Source: Erythrobacter sp. (lineage in GTDB: Bacteria > Pseudomonadota > Alphaproteobacteria > Sphingomonadales > Sphingomonadaceae). Taken from it: DNA of 64,000 nt. A program made the position numbers and the translations under genes. Each line of letters opens with the position of its first letter. Position 1 is the stretch's first letter. The DNA is taken from NCBI RefSeq assembly GCF_024305245.1, contig NZ_JAMWYX010000001.1, forward strand, positions 248,001 to 312,000, in the 5' to 3' direction. Positions 34,396 through 43,994 of this stretch are shown here, piece after piece. A model generated the notes under the pieces. The model was not told the DNA's origin. It saw nothing but the letters and a program-made list of their open reading frames with translations, and did no database searches.

Positions 34396-35799
34396 TTGTT
34401 CAAGGGACTTAGCCCGATCGTTTATGGCGGGCGTGAAGTGTGGCCGCTGGTCGAAGGCGGCAAAGGTGTATCGGCGACCAATCATGCCAGTTCTGGCGCA
34501 TGGGCGGCTGCGGGCGGCATTGGCACCGTCAGCGCGGTCAATGCCGACAGCTATGATGCGGACGGCAATCCGATTCCGCAGGTCTATCACGGCCGCACGC
34601 GCGAGGAACGGCACCAGGAGCTGATCCGCTACGCCATCGACGGCGCGACCACGCAGGTGAAGCAGGCCTATGAGTTGTCCGGCGGCAAGGGCGCGATCAA
34701 CATCAACGTGTTGTGGGAAATGGGCGGGGCGCAGGCCGTGCTCGAAGGCGTGCTGGAGAATACGCGCGGCATGGTGGCGGGCGTCACCTGCGGCGCGGGG
34801 ATGCCGTACAAGCTGGCGGAAATCGCGACGCGCTTCAACGTTGCCTATCTCCCGATCATCAGTTCGGGCCGCGCTTTCCGCGCCTTGTGGAAGCGTTCCT
34901 ATCACAAGGTCCCCGATCTGATGGCGGCGGTGGTCTATGAAGACCCGTGGCTGGCGGGCGGCCACAATGGCCTGTCCAACGCCGAAGACCCGACCAAGCC
35001 TGAAGACCCCTATCCGCGCGTCAAGACGCTGCGCGACATGATGCGCGCCGAGGGCGTCAGCGATGACGTGCCCATCGTGATGGCGGGCGGGGTGTGGTTC
35101 CTGCGCGAATGGGAAAACTGGATCGACAATCCCGAACTCGGCAAGATCGCCTTTCAGTTCGGCACGCGTCCTTTGCTGACGCGCGAAAGCCCGATCCCGC
35201 AGATCTGGAAAGACATGCTGCGCACGGTCGAGCCGGGCGATGTGCTGCTCCACAAGTTCTCGCCCACGGGCTTCTACTCGAGCGCGGTCAAGACCCCGTT
35301 CCTGTATGATCTGATGCACCGGTCCGAACGCCAGATTCCGTTCTTCAAGCGCGGCGAGGAAGAAGGCACCGTACAGCTGGGCGAAGACGGCAAGGCGCGC
35401 AGTTTCTGGGTTATGCCCGAAGACAAGGCGCGTGCCGAAATGTGGATGCGCGCCGGACATACCGAGCCGCTGAAGACCCCCGATGGCACGATCATCTTCG
35501 TCACCCCGGAATCGCGCGACACGATCCGAACGGACCAGCAGGAATGCATGGGCTGCCTGTCGCATTGCGGTTTTTCGAGCTGGAAAGACCACGACGACTA
35601 TACGACCGGCAGGCTCGCCGACCCCCGCAGCTTCTGCATCCAGAAGACCCTGCAGGACATCGCCCACGGCGACGATCCCGACAACAACCTGGCCTTCGCG
35701 GGCCACTCGGCGTACCGTTTCAAGCAGGACCCGTTCTACTCCAACGGCTATACGCCGAGCGTCGGCGAACTGGTCGAGCGGATCCTGACGGGGGATTGA
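34396..35799 (+). CDS. Nitronate monooxygenase-like flavin oxidoreductase with C-terminal cysteine cluster
   Basis: A 467-residue TIM-barrel flavoprotein of the 2-nitropropane dioxygenase/NPD family. GAININVLWEMGG, VTCGAGMPYKLAE and VMAGGVWFLREWENW fit the FMN-binding barrel. Beyond the barrel, Cys384, Cys387, Cys391 (CMGCLSHCGFSSW) and Cys414 form a CX2CX3CX22C pattern that could bind a metal or iron-sulfur cluster. The start is TTG 34396 with a strong GAAGGGGAG 6 bp upstream. The substrate is unknown. A small acetyltransferase gene starts 2 bp after the stop. Confidence 0.8.
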   Translation: MFKGLSPIVYGGREVWPLVEGGKGVSATNHASSGAWAAAGGIGTVSAVNADSYDADGNPIPQVYHGRTREERHQELIRYAIDGATTQVKQAYELSGGKGAININVLWEMGGAQAVLEGVLENTRGMVAGVTCGAGMPYKLAEIATRFNVAYLPIISSGRAFRALWKRSYHKVPDLMAAVVYEDPWLAGGHNGLSNAEDPTKPEDPYPRVKTLRDMMRAEGVSDDVPIVMAGGVWFLREWENWIDNPELGKIAFQFGTRPLLTRESPIPQIWKDMLRTVEPGDVLLHKFSPTGFYSSAVKTPFLYDLMHRSERQIPFFKRGEEEGTVQLGEDGKARSFWVMPEDKARAEMWMRAGHTEPLKTPDGTIIFVTPESRDTIRTDQQECMGCLSHCGFSSWKDHDDYTTGRLADPRSFCIQKTLQDIAHGDDPDNNLAFAGHSAYRFKQDPFYSNGYTPSVGELVERILTGD

Positions 35800-35801
35800 G
35801 G

Positions 35802-36266
35802 TTGGACATCCGCATTGCCGATTTCGACAATGCGGATGTTTGCGACCTGATCGCACTTCACCAGCGGCGCGCTTACGATGCGTCGCCGCCGGGCACCTCT
35901 TTCGCCTTGGATCTGGCGGGCTTGCAGCGGCCCGAGATCACGCTTTTCGAGCTACGTGAAGGTACCCGATTGCTAGGCATCGGGGCCTTGATGGCGCTTC
36001 CCGACCGGACAGGCGAGGTCAAATCGATGCGCACTGCCGACGCCGCATTGCGGCGAGGAATCGGCGGTGCCATTCTCGCCCATATCGAGGCGGAGGCTCG
36101 CCGCCGCGGTTATACGAAGATTGTTCTCGAAACGGGAAACAATGAGGCCTACGCGCCCGCGAACGCGCTCTATCGGCGGCATGGTTTTACCAGACGCGGC
36201 CCGTTCGGCGACTATGCCGAAACCGGGTTCAATATCTTCTACGAAAAGGTTTTGGAGCAAACGTGA
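35802..36266 (+). CDS. GNAT-family N-acetyltransferase
   Basis: A 154-residue single-domain GNAT protein. The acetyl-CoA pyrophosphate loop is RRGIGGAIL (Q/RxxGxG/A) and the C-terminal NALYRRHGFTRRGPFGDY is the usual final strand. It begins with TTG at 35802 after a GGGGATTGAGG purine stretch and is probably coupled to the flavoprotein gene. The acceptor is unknown. Confidence 0.85.
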   Translation: MDIRIADFDNADVCDLIALHQRRAYDASPPGTSFALDLAGLQRPEITLFELREGTRLLGIGALMALPDRTGEVKSMRTADAALRRGIGGAILAHIEAEARRRGYTKIVLETGNNEAYAPANALYRRHGFTRRGPFGDYAETGFNIFYEKVLEQT

Positions 36267-36281
36267 CTGGGCGGTGCGAGG

Positions 36282-37304
36282 TCAGCCCCGCACCAGCGCC
36301 GTCAGCACCTGATCGGGCGGCCGGTGCCCATCGGCCCACATGCGGATGTTGGCGATTACCTTATGGCCCGAATCCTCGCGCCCCTCGGCCGTGGCGCTGC
36401 CGATGTGGGGGAGGGTCATGACGTTAGGGTGCGCGATCAGGCGTGGGTCGACATTCGGCTCGTCCGGATAAACGTCCAACCCTGCGCCCGCGAGATGGCC
36501 CGATTGCAGCGCCGCGATCAGCGCCTCCTGATCGATCAATTCGCCGCGCGCGGTGTTGATGATGCTGCTGCCGGGTGCCATCAACGCGATCCGCCGCGCA
36601 TCGATCAGGTGCCGCGTTTCCTCGGTCAGCGGGCAATGCAGGGTGAGGATATCGGCCTCGCCCATCAGCGCATCGACAGTGCCGACGTGACGCACGCCCA
36701 GCATCCGCTCGACCGACTCGGGTAGCGCCTTGCGGTTGGTGTAAACGATCTCCAGCCCGAAGGCGCGGGCGCGGTGGGCGACTGCCTGACCGATCCGGCC
36801 CATGCCGATAATGCCCAGAACCTTGCCCGCCAGCTTGCGCCCGAGCAGGCCCGATGGCGTCCAACCCGTCCACTCGCCGCGCCGCACCAGCTGCGTGCCT
36901 TCGCGAATCCGGCGCGGCACGCCGATTATCATCGCCATCGCCAGATCGGCAGTGTCATCGGTGAACACGCCCGGCGTATTGGTGACAAGGATCTTGCGCG
37001 CAGCAGCAGCAGCCAGATCGATATGTTCCGTCCCCGCGCCGAAATTGGCGATCAGGCCCAGACGCGCGCCTGCGCCCGCGATTAGATCGGCGTCGATCCG
37101 GTCGGTCACGGTCGGTACCAGCACATCGCAATCCTGCATCGCGGCGGCCAGCTGATCGCGGGTGAGGGGGGTATCGGATTCGTTCAGCACCACGTCGAAC
37201 AATTCACGCATCCGCGCCTCGACTTCGGGCACCAGATGGCGCGTGACGATCACGCGGGGACGCTCAAGGGGAGTGCGGGCGAGCGGGGTGCGGATGTCGG
37301 GCAT
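36282..37304 (-). CDS. D-isomer-specific 2-hydroxyacid dehydrogenase (glyoxylate/hydroxypyruvate reductase-like)
   Basis: A 340-residue dehydrogenase. The NAD-binding motif is GIIGMGRIGQAVA (about residues 163-175). The catalytic arginine is in NTARGELID, the glutamate in DVYPDEPNVD and the histidine in LPHIGSAT. This combination is closest to GyaR/GhrB-type glyoxylate reductases. It would reduce glyoxylate or hydroxypyruvate with NAD(P)H. It is divergent from the SH3 protein gene across a 105-bp gap. Confidence 0.9.
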   Translation of the reverse strand: MPDIRTPLARTPLERPRVIVTRHLVPEVEARMRELFDVVLNESDTPLTRDQLAAAMQDCDVLVPTVTDRIDADLIAGAGARLGLIANFGAGTEHIDLAAAAARKILVTNTPGVFTDDTADLAMAMIIGVPRRIREGTQLVRRGEWTGWTPSGLLGRKLAGKVLGIIGMGRIGQAVAHRARAFGLEIVYTNRKALPESVERMLGVRHVGTVDALMGEADILTLHCPLTEETRHLIDARRIALMAPGSSIINTARGELIDQEALIAALQSGHLAGAGLDVYPDEPNVDPRLIAHPNVMTLPHIGSATAEGREDSGHKVIANIRMWADGHRPPDQVLTALVRG

Positions 37305-37336
37305 GGCTATCGGCTAATGCCACTGGCCCCACGCGG

Positions 37337-37373
37337 TCAAGGCGTGATGCTGCCGGATTTGCATCAAGGCGTG
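37337..37373. repeat. 10-bp direct repeat in a divergent promoter region
   Basis: TCAAGGCGTG occurs at 37337-37346 and again at 37364-37373, 27 bp apart start to start, about 2.5 turns of DNA, in the 105-bp gap between the divergent dehydrogenase and SH3 genes. It could be an operator for one or both. It may also be chance in a short GC-rich region. Confidence 0.35.
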
Positions 37374-37409
37374 CTTGATACCGGCGTGCCAGACCGTCTA
37401 TCGCGGCAG

Positions 37410-37910
37410 ATGATGATGGGACTTCGCGTTTTTGCCGTGCTCGGCCTGTGCCTGCTTCTGGGGTTCGTGATCGTGTGCGATCCGGCCAGCGCGCAGGATC
37501 GCGAAGTGCCCTACTGGGCAAGTCTTCGCTATGACGAGGTGCGCATGCGCGTCGGCCCGAGCGAGGAATATCCGATCGAATGGGTCTACAAGCGCAAGGG
37601 CCTGCCGGTAAAGGTGGTGCGCGTGCGCGAAGGCTGGCGGTTCGTCGAGGATCCCGAAGGCACCAAAGGCTGGATCGCCCGCAGTCAGCTCGATCCCGAT
37701 CGCGGCACTATCGTCGTGGGCGAGGGGCTGGCCGACATACGCGCCGCGCCTGCCGTTGCCTCGGCATTGCGCTGGCGGGCCGAACCGGGTGTGGTGGGCA
37801 AGCTGGGCGCCTGCCGCGAAGGCTGGTGCGAGATCGACGTCGCCGGACGCAAGGGCTGGATGAGCGCCGAGCGGTTGTGGGGCGCGGAAACCCTGCCGGG
37901 CGACGAATAG
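37410..37910 (+). CDS. Exported protein with two bacterial SH3 domains
   Basis: A 166-residue protein. A signal peptide covers about residues 1-31 (ends SAQ). Two SH3-like repeats of the SH3_4 type follow, at about residues 38-98 (ASLRYDEVRMRVGPSEEYPIEWVY onward) and 100-160 (ending KGWMSAERLWG). Three ATGs occur in tandem (37410, 37413, 37416); the first is used here. Such proteins are periplasmic and may bind peptidoglycan; no enzymatic domain is present. Confidence 0.85.
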   Translation: MMMGLRVFAVLGLCLLLGFVIVCDPASAQDREVPYWASLRYDEVRMRVGPSEEYPIEWVYKRKGLPVKVVRVREGWRFVEDPEGTKGWIARSQLDPDRGTIVVGEGLADIRAAPAVASALRWRAEPGVVGKLGACREGWCEIDVAGRKGWMSAERLWGAETLPGDE

Positions 37911-37938
37911 CCGCGCTGGCGGCTTTTGGGCTTCGCGT

Positions 37939-38055
37939 TCAATCGGCCGGAAGTTCGGGCGGCTCGACCGGGTCGGGTTGCGGCGAGGGTTCACACCCCG
38001 CCGTCGCCCCGGCCGCAAGCAGCAGCATCAGCGCAAAAAGAGCCTTGCGCCCCAC
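37939..38055 (-). CDS. Small predicted lipoprotein (38 residues)
   Basis: A short frame starting at GTG 38055, 4 bp after the thiolase stop. The product has a positively charged start (GRKALFALMLLLAAG), a lipobox-like TAGC with cysteine 21, and a 17-residue Pro/Glu-rich tail ending PPELPAD. The architecture (n-region, hydrophobic core, lipobox, acidic tail) is typical of tiny outer-membrane lipoproteins. It would be co-transcribed with the thiolase. The ribosome binding site is weak, so it rests mainly on the signal-sequence pattern. It is too small to assign a family. Confidence 0.5.
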   Translation of the reverse strand: MGRKALFALMLLLAAGATAGCEPSPQPDPVEPPELPAD

Positions 38056-38059
38056 GATA

Positions 38060-39256
38060 TCACACCAGTTCGACCGCTACCGCAGTGGCTTCACCGCCGC
38101 CGATGCACAGCGCCGCGATGCCGCGGGTCTTGCCGTGGGTTTTGAGCGCGTTGAGCAAGGTCACGATGATGCGCGATCCGCTGGCGCCGATCGGGTGGCC
38201 AAGCGCGGTGCCGCCGCCGTTGACGTTGATTTTGTCATGCGGAATGCCGAGGTCGCGCATCGCGAACATCGCGACGCAGGCGAAGGCTTCGTTGACTTCG
38301 AACAGGTCCACATCGTCCACGCTCCAGCCTGCGCGCTCCAGCACTTTCTGGATGGCGGGGATCGGCGCGGTGGTGAACTTGGCCGGGGCCTGGGCATGGG
38401 CGGCGGTGGCGATCAGGCGGGCGACAGGTGTCAGCCCCTTCGCCTTCGCCACGCTGTCGCGCGTCAGCACCAGCGCAGCGGCACCATCCGAAATCGAGCT
38501 GGAGGTCGCCGCTGTGATCGTGCCGTCCTTGGCAAAGGCGGGCTTCAATTGCGGGATCTTGTCGGGGCGGCCCTTGCCCGGCGCTTCGTCGTGCTCGACC
38601 GTGACTTCGCCTGCGCGGGTGATGACGGTTACCGCCACGACTTCGCCTGCAAACGCTCCGCTTGCGATCGCCTTGTTCGCACGGGCGAGCGATTCGATCG
38701 CGTAATCGTCCATGTCTTCGCGGGTCATCTGGTATTCGTTGGCGGTGTCTTGCGCAAAAGTGCCCATCGCGCGGCCGGATTCGTACGCGTCCTCCAGCCC
38801 GTCGAGGAACATGTGGTCGTAGGCGGTATCATGGCCCAGCCGCGCGCCGGAACGGTGCTTTTTCAGCAGGTAGGGTGCGTTGGTCATGCTCTCCATCCCG
38901 CCGGCGACGACGATGTCGATGGTGCCGCTGGCCAGTGCCTCTGCGCCCATGATGACGGTTTGCATCCCCGATCCGCATACCTTGTTGACGGTGGTCGCTT
39001 GGACCGACAGCGGCAGGCCCGCCTTGATCGCGGCTTGCCGAGCGGGCGCCTGACCCAGACCGGCGGGCAGCACGCAGCCGATATAGGCGCGGTCGATATC
39101 CTCGCCCGCCACCCCTGCGCGGTCCACCGCGGCCTTGACCGCGACGGCACCCAGATCGGTCGCCGATACGTCCGACAGCGCGCCCTGCATCGCGCCCATC
39201 GGGGTGCGGGCGTAGGAGAGGATCACGATCGGATCGGCGGGGGAAAGCTGGGGCAT
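38060..39256 (-). CDS. Acetyl-CoA C-acetyltransferase (thiolase)
   Basis: A 398-residue type II thiolase. Acyl-accepting Cys94 is in NKVCGSGMQT, the histidine in GTALGHPIGASGSR and the second cysteine in AALCIGGGE near the C-terminus. It condenses two acetyl-CoA to acetoacetyl-CoA or the reverse, for polyhydroxyalkanoate, acetoacetate or fatty-acid metabolism. No phaB or phaC lies nearby, so the pathway cannot be set. It is divergent from the ALDH gene across 203 bp. Confidence 0.93.
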   Translation of the reverse strand: MPQLSPADPIVILSYARTPMGAMQGALSDVSATDLGAVAVKAAVDRAGVAGEDIDRAYIGCVLPAGLGQAPARQAAIKAGLPLSVQATTVNKVCGSGMQTVIMGAEALASGTIDIVVAGGMESMTNAPYLLKKHRSGARLGHDTAYDHMFLDGLEDAYESGRAMGTFAQDTANEYQMTREDMDDYAIESLARANKAIASGAFAGEVVAVTVITRAGEVTVEHDEAPGKGRPDKIPQLKPAFAKDGTITAATSSSISDGAAALVLTRDSVAKAKGLTPVARLIATAAHAQAPAKFTTAPIPAIQKVLERAGWSVDDVDLFEVNEAFACVAMFAMRDLGIPHDKINVNGGGTALGHPIGASGSRIIVTLLNALKTHGKTRGIAALCIGGGEATAVAVELV

Positions 39257-39459
39257 GGCAAAATCCTTGCATCAGGATGGAATGTCTGGGGCAGGCTCTA
39301 ATGCTGCGTTGCGGTATTGGCAATCAACTGGGTGGGCAATCGGGCTATTCAATGCCCCGAGGCGCGAACCCGTTGCGGCGACAAGCTTGCACGCACCATC
39401 GGTTTGGGCGAAGATGCGTCGCAAATCAAAACGGATCGCTGTCCGAATGGGAGAACGAC

Positions 39460-40890
39460 ATGGCTGATGATCGCCGCGAAGAACTTGAAACGCTGCTGGC
39501 CCGCCAGCGCGCCGCCTTCACCGCCTCGCGCCCTGAGCCGATGTCCCAGCGCAAGGATCGCATCCGCCGCGCAGTTGCGCTGGTCAAGGATCACGGCGAG
39601 GAATTCGCCAAGGCGATGAGCGCGGATTTCGGCAATCGATCGATCCAGCAGTCGATGCTGACCGACATCGCCGCCACCGTGGGTGCCGGCAATGACGCGC
39701 TGAAGAACGTCGACAAATGGGCGAAGACCGAGAAGCGGAAAGTGCAGTTCCCGCTCGGTCTGCTCGGCGCCAAGGCCGAAGTGCGCTATGAGCCCAAGGG
39801 CGTGATCGGCATTCTTTCGCCCTGGAATTTCCCGCTGCAACTGGCGTTCGGCCCGCTGATGCAGGTGCTGGCGGCAGGTAACCGGGCGATGATCAAGCCG
39901 TCCGAATTCACCGAGCGCACCAGCGAGCTGATGGCGCAGCTGACAGCGGAATACTTCACGTCCGAGGAAGTCGCGGTCATTACCGGCGGGCCTGAGGTCG
40001 CGGCGGCGTTTTCATCACTGCCGTTCGACCATCTCGTCTTCACCGGGTCGACTGCAACCGGACGGCGTGTGATGCAGGCGGCGGCGGAAAACCTCGTGCC
40101 GGTGACGCTGGAACTGGGCGGCAAGTCGCCGGTCATCATGGGCCGGAGCGCCGATTTCGCGCGCGCCGGAGAGCGGATCGCAATTGGCAAGATGATGAAC
40201 GCTGGCCAGATCTGCCTCGCGCCCGATTACATGATCGTGCCCGAAGACAAGCAGGACGAGGCCATCGCCGGGGTCGTCAATGGAGCGAGTGCGATGTACC
40301 CGCGCCTGCTCGACAACGACGATTACGCCTCGATCGTGTCCGACCGCCATTTCGAACGGCTGCAAGGCCTGGTCGAAGACGCGCGCGGCAAGGGGGCCGA
40401 AGTGATCGAGGTCAACCCGGCGGGCGAGGATTTCTCCAACGCCAACCAGCGCAAGATGCCGCTCACCATCCTCAGGAACGTCGACGAGTCGATGGCCGCG
40501 ATGCAGGAGGAGATCTTCGGTCCGGTGCTGCCGGTGATGACCTACAAGGCGGTCGATCAGGCGGTGGATTACATCAACGAACACGATCGCCCGCTCGGCC
40601 TCTACTACTTCGGGGAAGACAAGGGCGAGCAGGAGCGCGTGCTGACCCGCACGATTTCGGGCGGGGTGACCACCAACGACGTGGTGTTCCACGTGTCGAT
40701 GGAAGACCTGCCGTTCGGCGGCGTCGGCCCGTCGGGGATGGGCAGCTATCACGCGGTCGAGGGTTTCCGCGAATTCAGCCACGCCCGCGCCGTCTATCAC
40801 CAGCCGAAGATCGACATCGCCAAGCTCGGCGGATTAAAGCCGCCCTATGGTTCGGCCATCGAGAAGGCCACGGCCCGCATGATGAAGTAG
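39460..40890 (+). CDS. Aldehyde dehydrogenase (coniferyl-aldehyde dehydrogenase type)
   Basis: A 476-residue NAD(P)-dependent aldehyde dehydrogenase. SPWNFPLQLAFGPL is the cofactor-region motif, FTGSTATGRRV the dinucleotide turn, Glu218 in LELGGKSP the general base and Cys252 in GQICLAPDY the nucleophile. The length and C-terminal YHQPKIDIAKLGGLKPPYG match the CalB-like coniferyl-aldehyde dehydrogenase branch (aromatic or fatty aldehydes). ATG 39460 is preferred; an upstream frame to 39277 covers the promoter gap. The actual substrate may be a different hydrophobic aldehyde. Confidence 0.9.
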   Translation: MADDRREELETLLARQRAAFTASRPEPMSQRKDRIRRAVALVKDHGEEFAKAMSADFGNRSIQQSMLTDIAATVGAGNDALKNVDKWAKTEKRKVQFPLGLLGAKAEVRYEPKGVIGILSPWNFPLQLAFGPLMQVLAAGNRAMIKPSEFTERTSELMAQLTAEYFTSEEVAVITGGPEVAAAFSSLPFDHLVFTGSTATGRRVMQAAAENLVPVTLELGGKSPVIMGRSADFARAGERIAIGKMMNAGQICLAPDYMIVPEDKQDEAIAGVVNGASAMYPRLLDNDDYASIVSDRHFERLQGLVEDARGKGAEVIEVNPAGEDFSNANQRKMPLTILRNVDESMAAMQEEIFGPVLPVMTYKAVDQAVDYINEHDRPLGLYYFGEDKGEQERVLTRTISGGVTTNDVVFHVSMEDLPFGGVGPSGMGSYHAVEGFREFSHARAVYHQPKIDIAKLGGLKPPYGSAIEKATARMMK

Positions 40891-41021
40891 GGGGCGCGCG
40901 GAATTTCGCGCTCGCTCGCAAGAACTGTTCGATTTCGTGCAACACCGCTAAGGGCTTTTGCCCGAGTCGCGGGCTTGCGCGGTGGGCGCGAGAGGCTTAG
41001 GGCGACCGCGGGATTAATAGC

Positions 41022-41408
41022 TTGGACATCGCCGTGATCGATCTCAGCCAGTATCTGCCGATACTGTTATTCATTCTCATCGCCTTCGGGCTGTCGATCC
41101 TGTTCGTGGTCGCCCCGATGGCGGTGTCGCGGCTGACGGGCGCGCATAACCCGACGGCTGACAAGCTCAGCGAATATGAATGCGGCTTCCCCGCGTTCGA
41201 AGATGCTCGCAGCCAGTTCGACGTGCGGTTCTATCTCGTGGCGATCAGCTTTATCGTGTTCGATCTCGAAGCCGCGTTCCTGTTTCCGTGGGCGGTCAGC
41301 CTCGGTCAGACGGGCTGGGTCGGATGGGGCGGGATGATGGTGTTCCTGTTCATCCTTGCCGTCGGCCTCGCATATGAATGGAAGAAAGGAGCGTTGGATT
41401 GGGAATGA
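41022..41408 (+). CDS. nuoA: NADH-quinone oxidoreductase subunit A
   Basis: A 128-residue membrane subunit with three helices. The loop [22 protein letters not shown] is the conserved quinone-site segment with its cysteine. It starts at TTG after a 131-bp gap that should contain the promoter of the whole operon; I could not define -35/-10 boxes. The last bases overlap the nuoB start as ATGA. Confidence 0.95.
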   Translation: MDIAVIDLSQYLPILLFILIAFGLSILFVVAPMAVSRLTGAHNPTADKLSEYECGFPAFEDARSQFDVRFYLVAISFIVFDLEAAFLFPWAVSLGQTGWVGWGGMMVFLFILAVGLAYEWKKGALDWE

Positions 41409-41983
41409 ATACCACCGTTACTCCTCCCCAAGGGCTTCCCGACATTTCGGCTCTCACCACCGCCAAGGGCGGCGAGGTGCGTCAGCCTGACGCGTCCTAT
41501 TTCACCGCGATGCAGACCGAGGTGAACGACAAGGGCTTCCTCGTCACCTCGACCGAGGATCTGTTCCAGTGGGCGCGCACCGGCAGCCTGTGGTGGATGA
41601 CCTTCGGCCTTGCGTGCTGCGCGGTCGAGATGATCCACGTCAATATGCCGCGTTACGATATGGAACGCTTCGGCGTCGCGCCGCGCGCTTCCCCGCGCCA
41701 GTCGGACGTGATGATCGTCGCGGGGACGCTGTGCAACAAGATGGCTCCGGCGCTGCGCAAGGTCTACGACCAGATGTCGGACCCCAAATATGTGATCAGC
41801 ATGGGTAGCTGCGCCAATGGCGGCGGCTATTACCATTACAGCTATTCGGTGGTGCGCGGCTGCGACCGGATCGTGCCGGTCGACATCTATGTTCCGGGCT
41901 GCCCGCCGACCGCAGAGGCGCTGCTTTACGGCGTCATGCAGTTGCAGCGGAAAATCCGCCGCGTCGGCACGATCGAGAGATAA
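41405..41983 (+). CDS. nuoB: NADH-quinone oxidoreductase subunit B
   Basis: A 192-residue peripheral-arm subunit holding the N2 4Fe-4S cluster, with ligands in [10 protein letters not shown] (two adjacent cysteines), GSCANGGG and [13 protein letters not shown]2 passes electrons to ubiquinone. ATG 41405 overlaps the nuoA stop; an earlier in-frame ATG (41378) lies inside nuoA. Confidence 0.96.
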   Translation: MNTTVTPPQGLPDISALTTAKGGEVRQPDASYFTAMQTEVNDKGFLVTSTEDLFQWARTGSLWWMTFGLACCAVEMIHVNMPRYDMERFGVAPRASPRQSDVMIVAGTLCNKMAPALRKVYDQMSDPKYVISMGSCANGGGYYHYSYSVVRGCDRIVPVDIYVPGCPPTAEALLYGVMQLQRKIRRVGTIER

Positions 41984-41994
41984 GGGCAAAGGCC

Positions 41995-42786
41995 ATGGCC
42001 GTTCTCCATTCCGCCCCGAAATACGCTTCGAACGAAGGCGTGATCGACGCAATCAGCGAAAGCATCAGCGTGTGGCTGCTCGATGCGGTCGAATCGCATG
42101 GCGAGGTGTCGTTCCGTGTCCGGCGCGACGACATTGCCCGCGTGCTGCAAACGTTGCGCGATGATCATGCCTATCAGCAGTTGATGGAGATCGCCGGTGT
42201 CGATTACCCCGACCGGGCCGAACGGTTCGAGGTCGTGTACATGCTGCAAAGCCTGACCAAGAACCACCGCGTGATGGTAAAATGTTCGGCGGACGAGAAC
42301 ACGCCGGTGCCGACCGTTACCACGCTGTGGCCCAACGCAGGCTGGCTCGAACGCGAAGTGTTCGACATGTTCGGCGTCAGCTTCGCGGGCAATCCCGATC
42401 TGCGCCGCATCCTCACCGATTACGGCTTTGAAGGGCATCCTTTCCGCAAGGACTTCCCGATGACGGGCTATACCGAACTACGCTATTCCGAGGAGGAAAA
42501 GCGGGTGGTGTATGAACCGGTCGAACTGGCGCAGGAAATGCGCAGCTTCGACTTTCTCTCCCCATGGGAGGGCGCGGATTACGTGCTGCCGGGTGACGAG
42601 AAATCGCGCGGCGAGCCGCGTGTGGAGGAAGTCAAGACGACCGAGAGCACCAAGCAGACCGGCGCCGGGCCAAAGGCCGACGAAAAGGCCGCCAAGCCCG
42701 TCTCTCCCGGCTCGCCCGATCTCAAAGACACCGACAAGAAAGCACCCCCCGCGCCCGAGGACACCTCGAAGGAGGGCGGACGATGA
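41995..42786 (+). CDS. nuoC: NADH-quinone oxidoreductase subunit C with extended C-terminal tail
   Basis: A 263-residue 30-kDa-type subunit. The conserved core ([44 protein letters not shown]) ends near residue 200. The last ~60 residues (from 42598) are charged and proline-rich (many Glu, Lys, Pro, Ser) and probably disordered; standard bacterial NuoC stops soon after the core. It is a separate gene, not fused to nuoD, which overlaps its end by four bases. Confidence 0.95.
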   Translation: MAVLHSAPKYASNEGVIDAISESISVWLLDAVESHGEVSFRVRRDDIARVLQTLRDDHAYQQLMEIAGVDYPDRAERFEVVYMLQSLTKNHRVMVKCSADENTPVPTVTTLWPNAGWLEREVFDMFGVSFAGNPDLRRILTDYGFEGHPFRKDFPMTGYTELRYSEEEKRVVYEPVELAQEMRSFDFLSPWEGADYVLPGDEKSRGEPRVEEVKTTESTKQTGAGPKADEKAAKPVSPGSPDLKDTDKKAPPAPEDTSKEGGR

Positions 42787-43994
42787 GCATGCAACGCGAA
42801 GAATCGCTCACCACCACCGGTGAGGTCATCTCCAACTACACGATCAATTTCGGCCCCCAGCACCCGGCTGCGCACGGTGTGTTGCGGATGGTGATGGAAC
42901 TGGACGGTGAAGTGATTGAGCGCATCGATCCGCATGTCGGCCTGCTGCATCGCGGCACCGAAAAGCTGATCGAGCAGAAGACCTACCTGCAGGCGCTGCC
43001 CTATTTCGACCGGCTCGATTACTGCTCGCCGCTGTGCATGGAGCATTCGTGGGTGCTCGCAATCGAGAAGCTGCTGAACATCGAAGTGCCGATCCGCGCG
43101 CAATATCTGCGCGTGATGTTCGCCGAGCTGACCCGCATCTGCAACCACATGCTCAACATCGGTGCGCATGTGATGGACGTGGGCGCGATGACGCCCAACC
43201 TGTGGGTGTTCGAACTGCGCGAGGATTGCCTCAACTTCTTCGAGCGCGCGAGCGGCGCGCGGATGCACTCGGCCTGGTTCCGTCCCGGCGGCGTGCATCA
43301 GGACGTGCCGGAAAAGCTGTTGGTGGACATCGGCGACTGGCTCGACAACCGCTTCTTCCAGCTGTTCGAAGACGCGATGAGCCTCGTGATCGACAACCGC
43401 ATCTTCAAGCAGCGCAATGTCGATATCGCCGTGGTCAGCCGCGATGATGCGGTGGCGTGGGGCTTTAGCGGCCCGATGATCCGCGCCGCCGGCATCCCAT
43501 GGGATCTGCGCAAGAGCCAGCCCTATGATGTCTATGACCGGATGGAGTTCGACATTCCGGTCGGCACCAATTCGGACTGCTATGATCGCTTCATGGTGCG
43601 CGTGAAGGAAGTCTACGAAAGCGCCAAGATCATCCGCCAGTGTCTGCGCGATATGCCGCAGGGGCCGATTGCCAGCACCGACGGCAAGGTTTCCCCGCCC
43701 AAGCGCGGCGAGATGAAGCAGTCGATGGAAAGCCTGATCCACCACTTCAAGCTGTATACCGAAGGCTTTCACGTGCCTGCGGGCGAGGTTTACGTGGCGA
43801 CCGAAAGTCCCAAGGGCGAATTCGGCGTCTATCTGGTCAGCGACGGCACCAACAAGCCCTACCGCTGCAAGATCCGCCCCACGGCGTTTTCGCACCTGCA
43901 GGCGATGGACTTCATGTCCAAGGGCCACATGCTGCCCGACGCGACCGCCATTCTCGGCGCGATCGACGTGGTGTTTGGGGAGTGTGACCGGTGA
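42783..43994 (+). CDS. nuoD: NADH-quinone oxidoreductase subunit D
   Basis: A 403-residue 49-kDa-type subunit forming the quinone pocket with Nuo[14 protein letters not shown] and [11 protein letters not shown] are near the N-terminus and the C-terminal [17 protein letters not shown] with [10 protein letters not shown] is typical. The stop overlaps the GTG start of the small membrane protein downstream (GTGA). Confidence 0.97.
   Translation: MSMQREESLTTTGEVISNYTINFGPQHPAAHGVLRMVMELDGEVIERIDPHVGLLHRGTEKLIEQKTYLQALPYFDRLDYCSPLCMEHSWVLAIEKLLNIEVPIRAQYLRVMFAELTRICNHMLNIGAHVMDVGAMTPNLWVFELREDCLNFFERASGARMHSAWFRPGGVHQDVPEKLLVDIGDWLDNRFFQLFEDAMSLVIDNRIFKQRNVDIAVVSRDDAVAWGFSGPMIRAAGIPWDLRKSQPYDVYDRMEFDIPVGTNSDCYDRFMVRVKEVYESAKIIRQCLRDMPQGPIASTDGKVSPPKRGEMKQSMESLIHHFKLYTEGFHVPAGEVYVATESPKGEFGVYLVSDGTNKPYRCKIRPTAFSHLQAMDFMSKGHMLPDATAILGAIDVVFGECDR

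Noticed and set aside
39277..39459. Earlier start for the aldehyde dehydrogenase gene
   Set aside because: The extra 61 residues are unlike the family N-terminus and cover the probable promoter.
40891..41021. Hairpin GCCCG/CGGGC near 40970 as terminator of the ALDH gene
   Set aside because: The stem is only five pairs and has no T-run; it is common by chance at this GC content.
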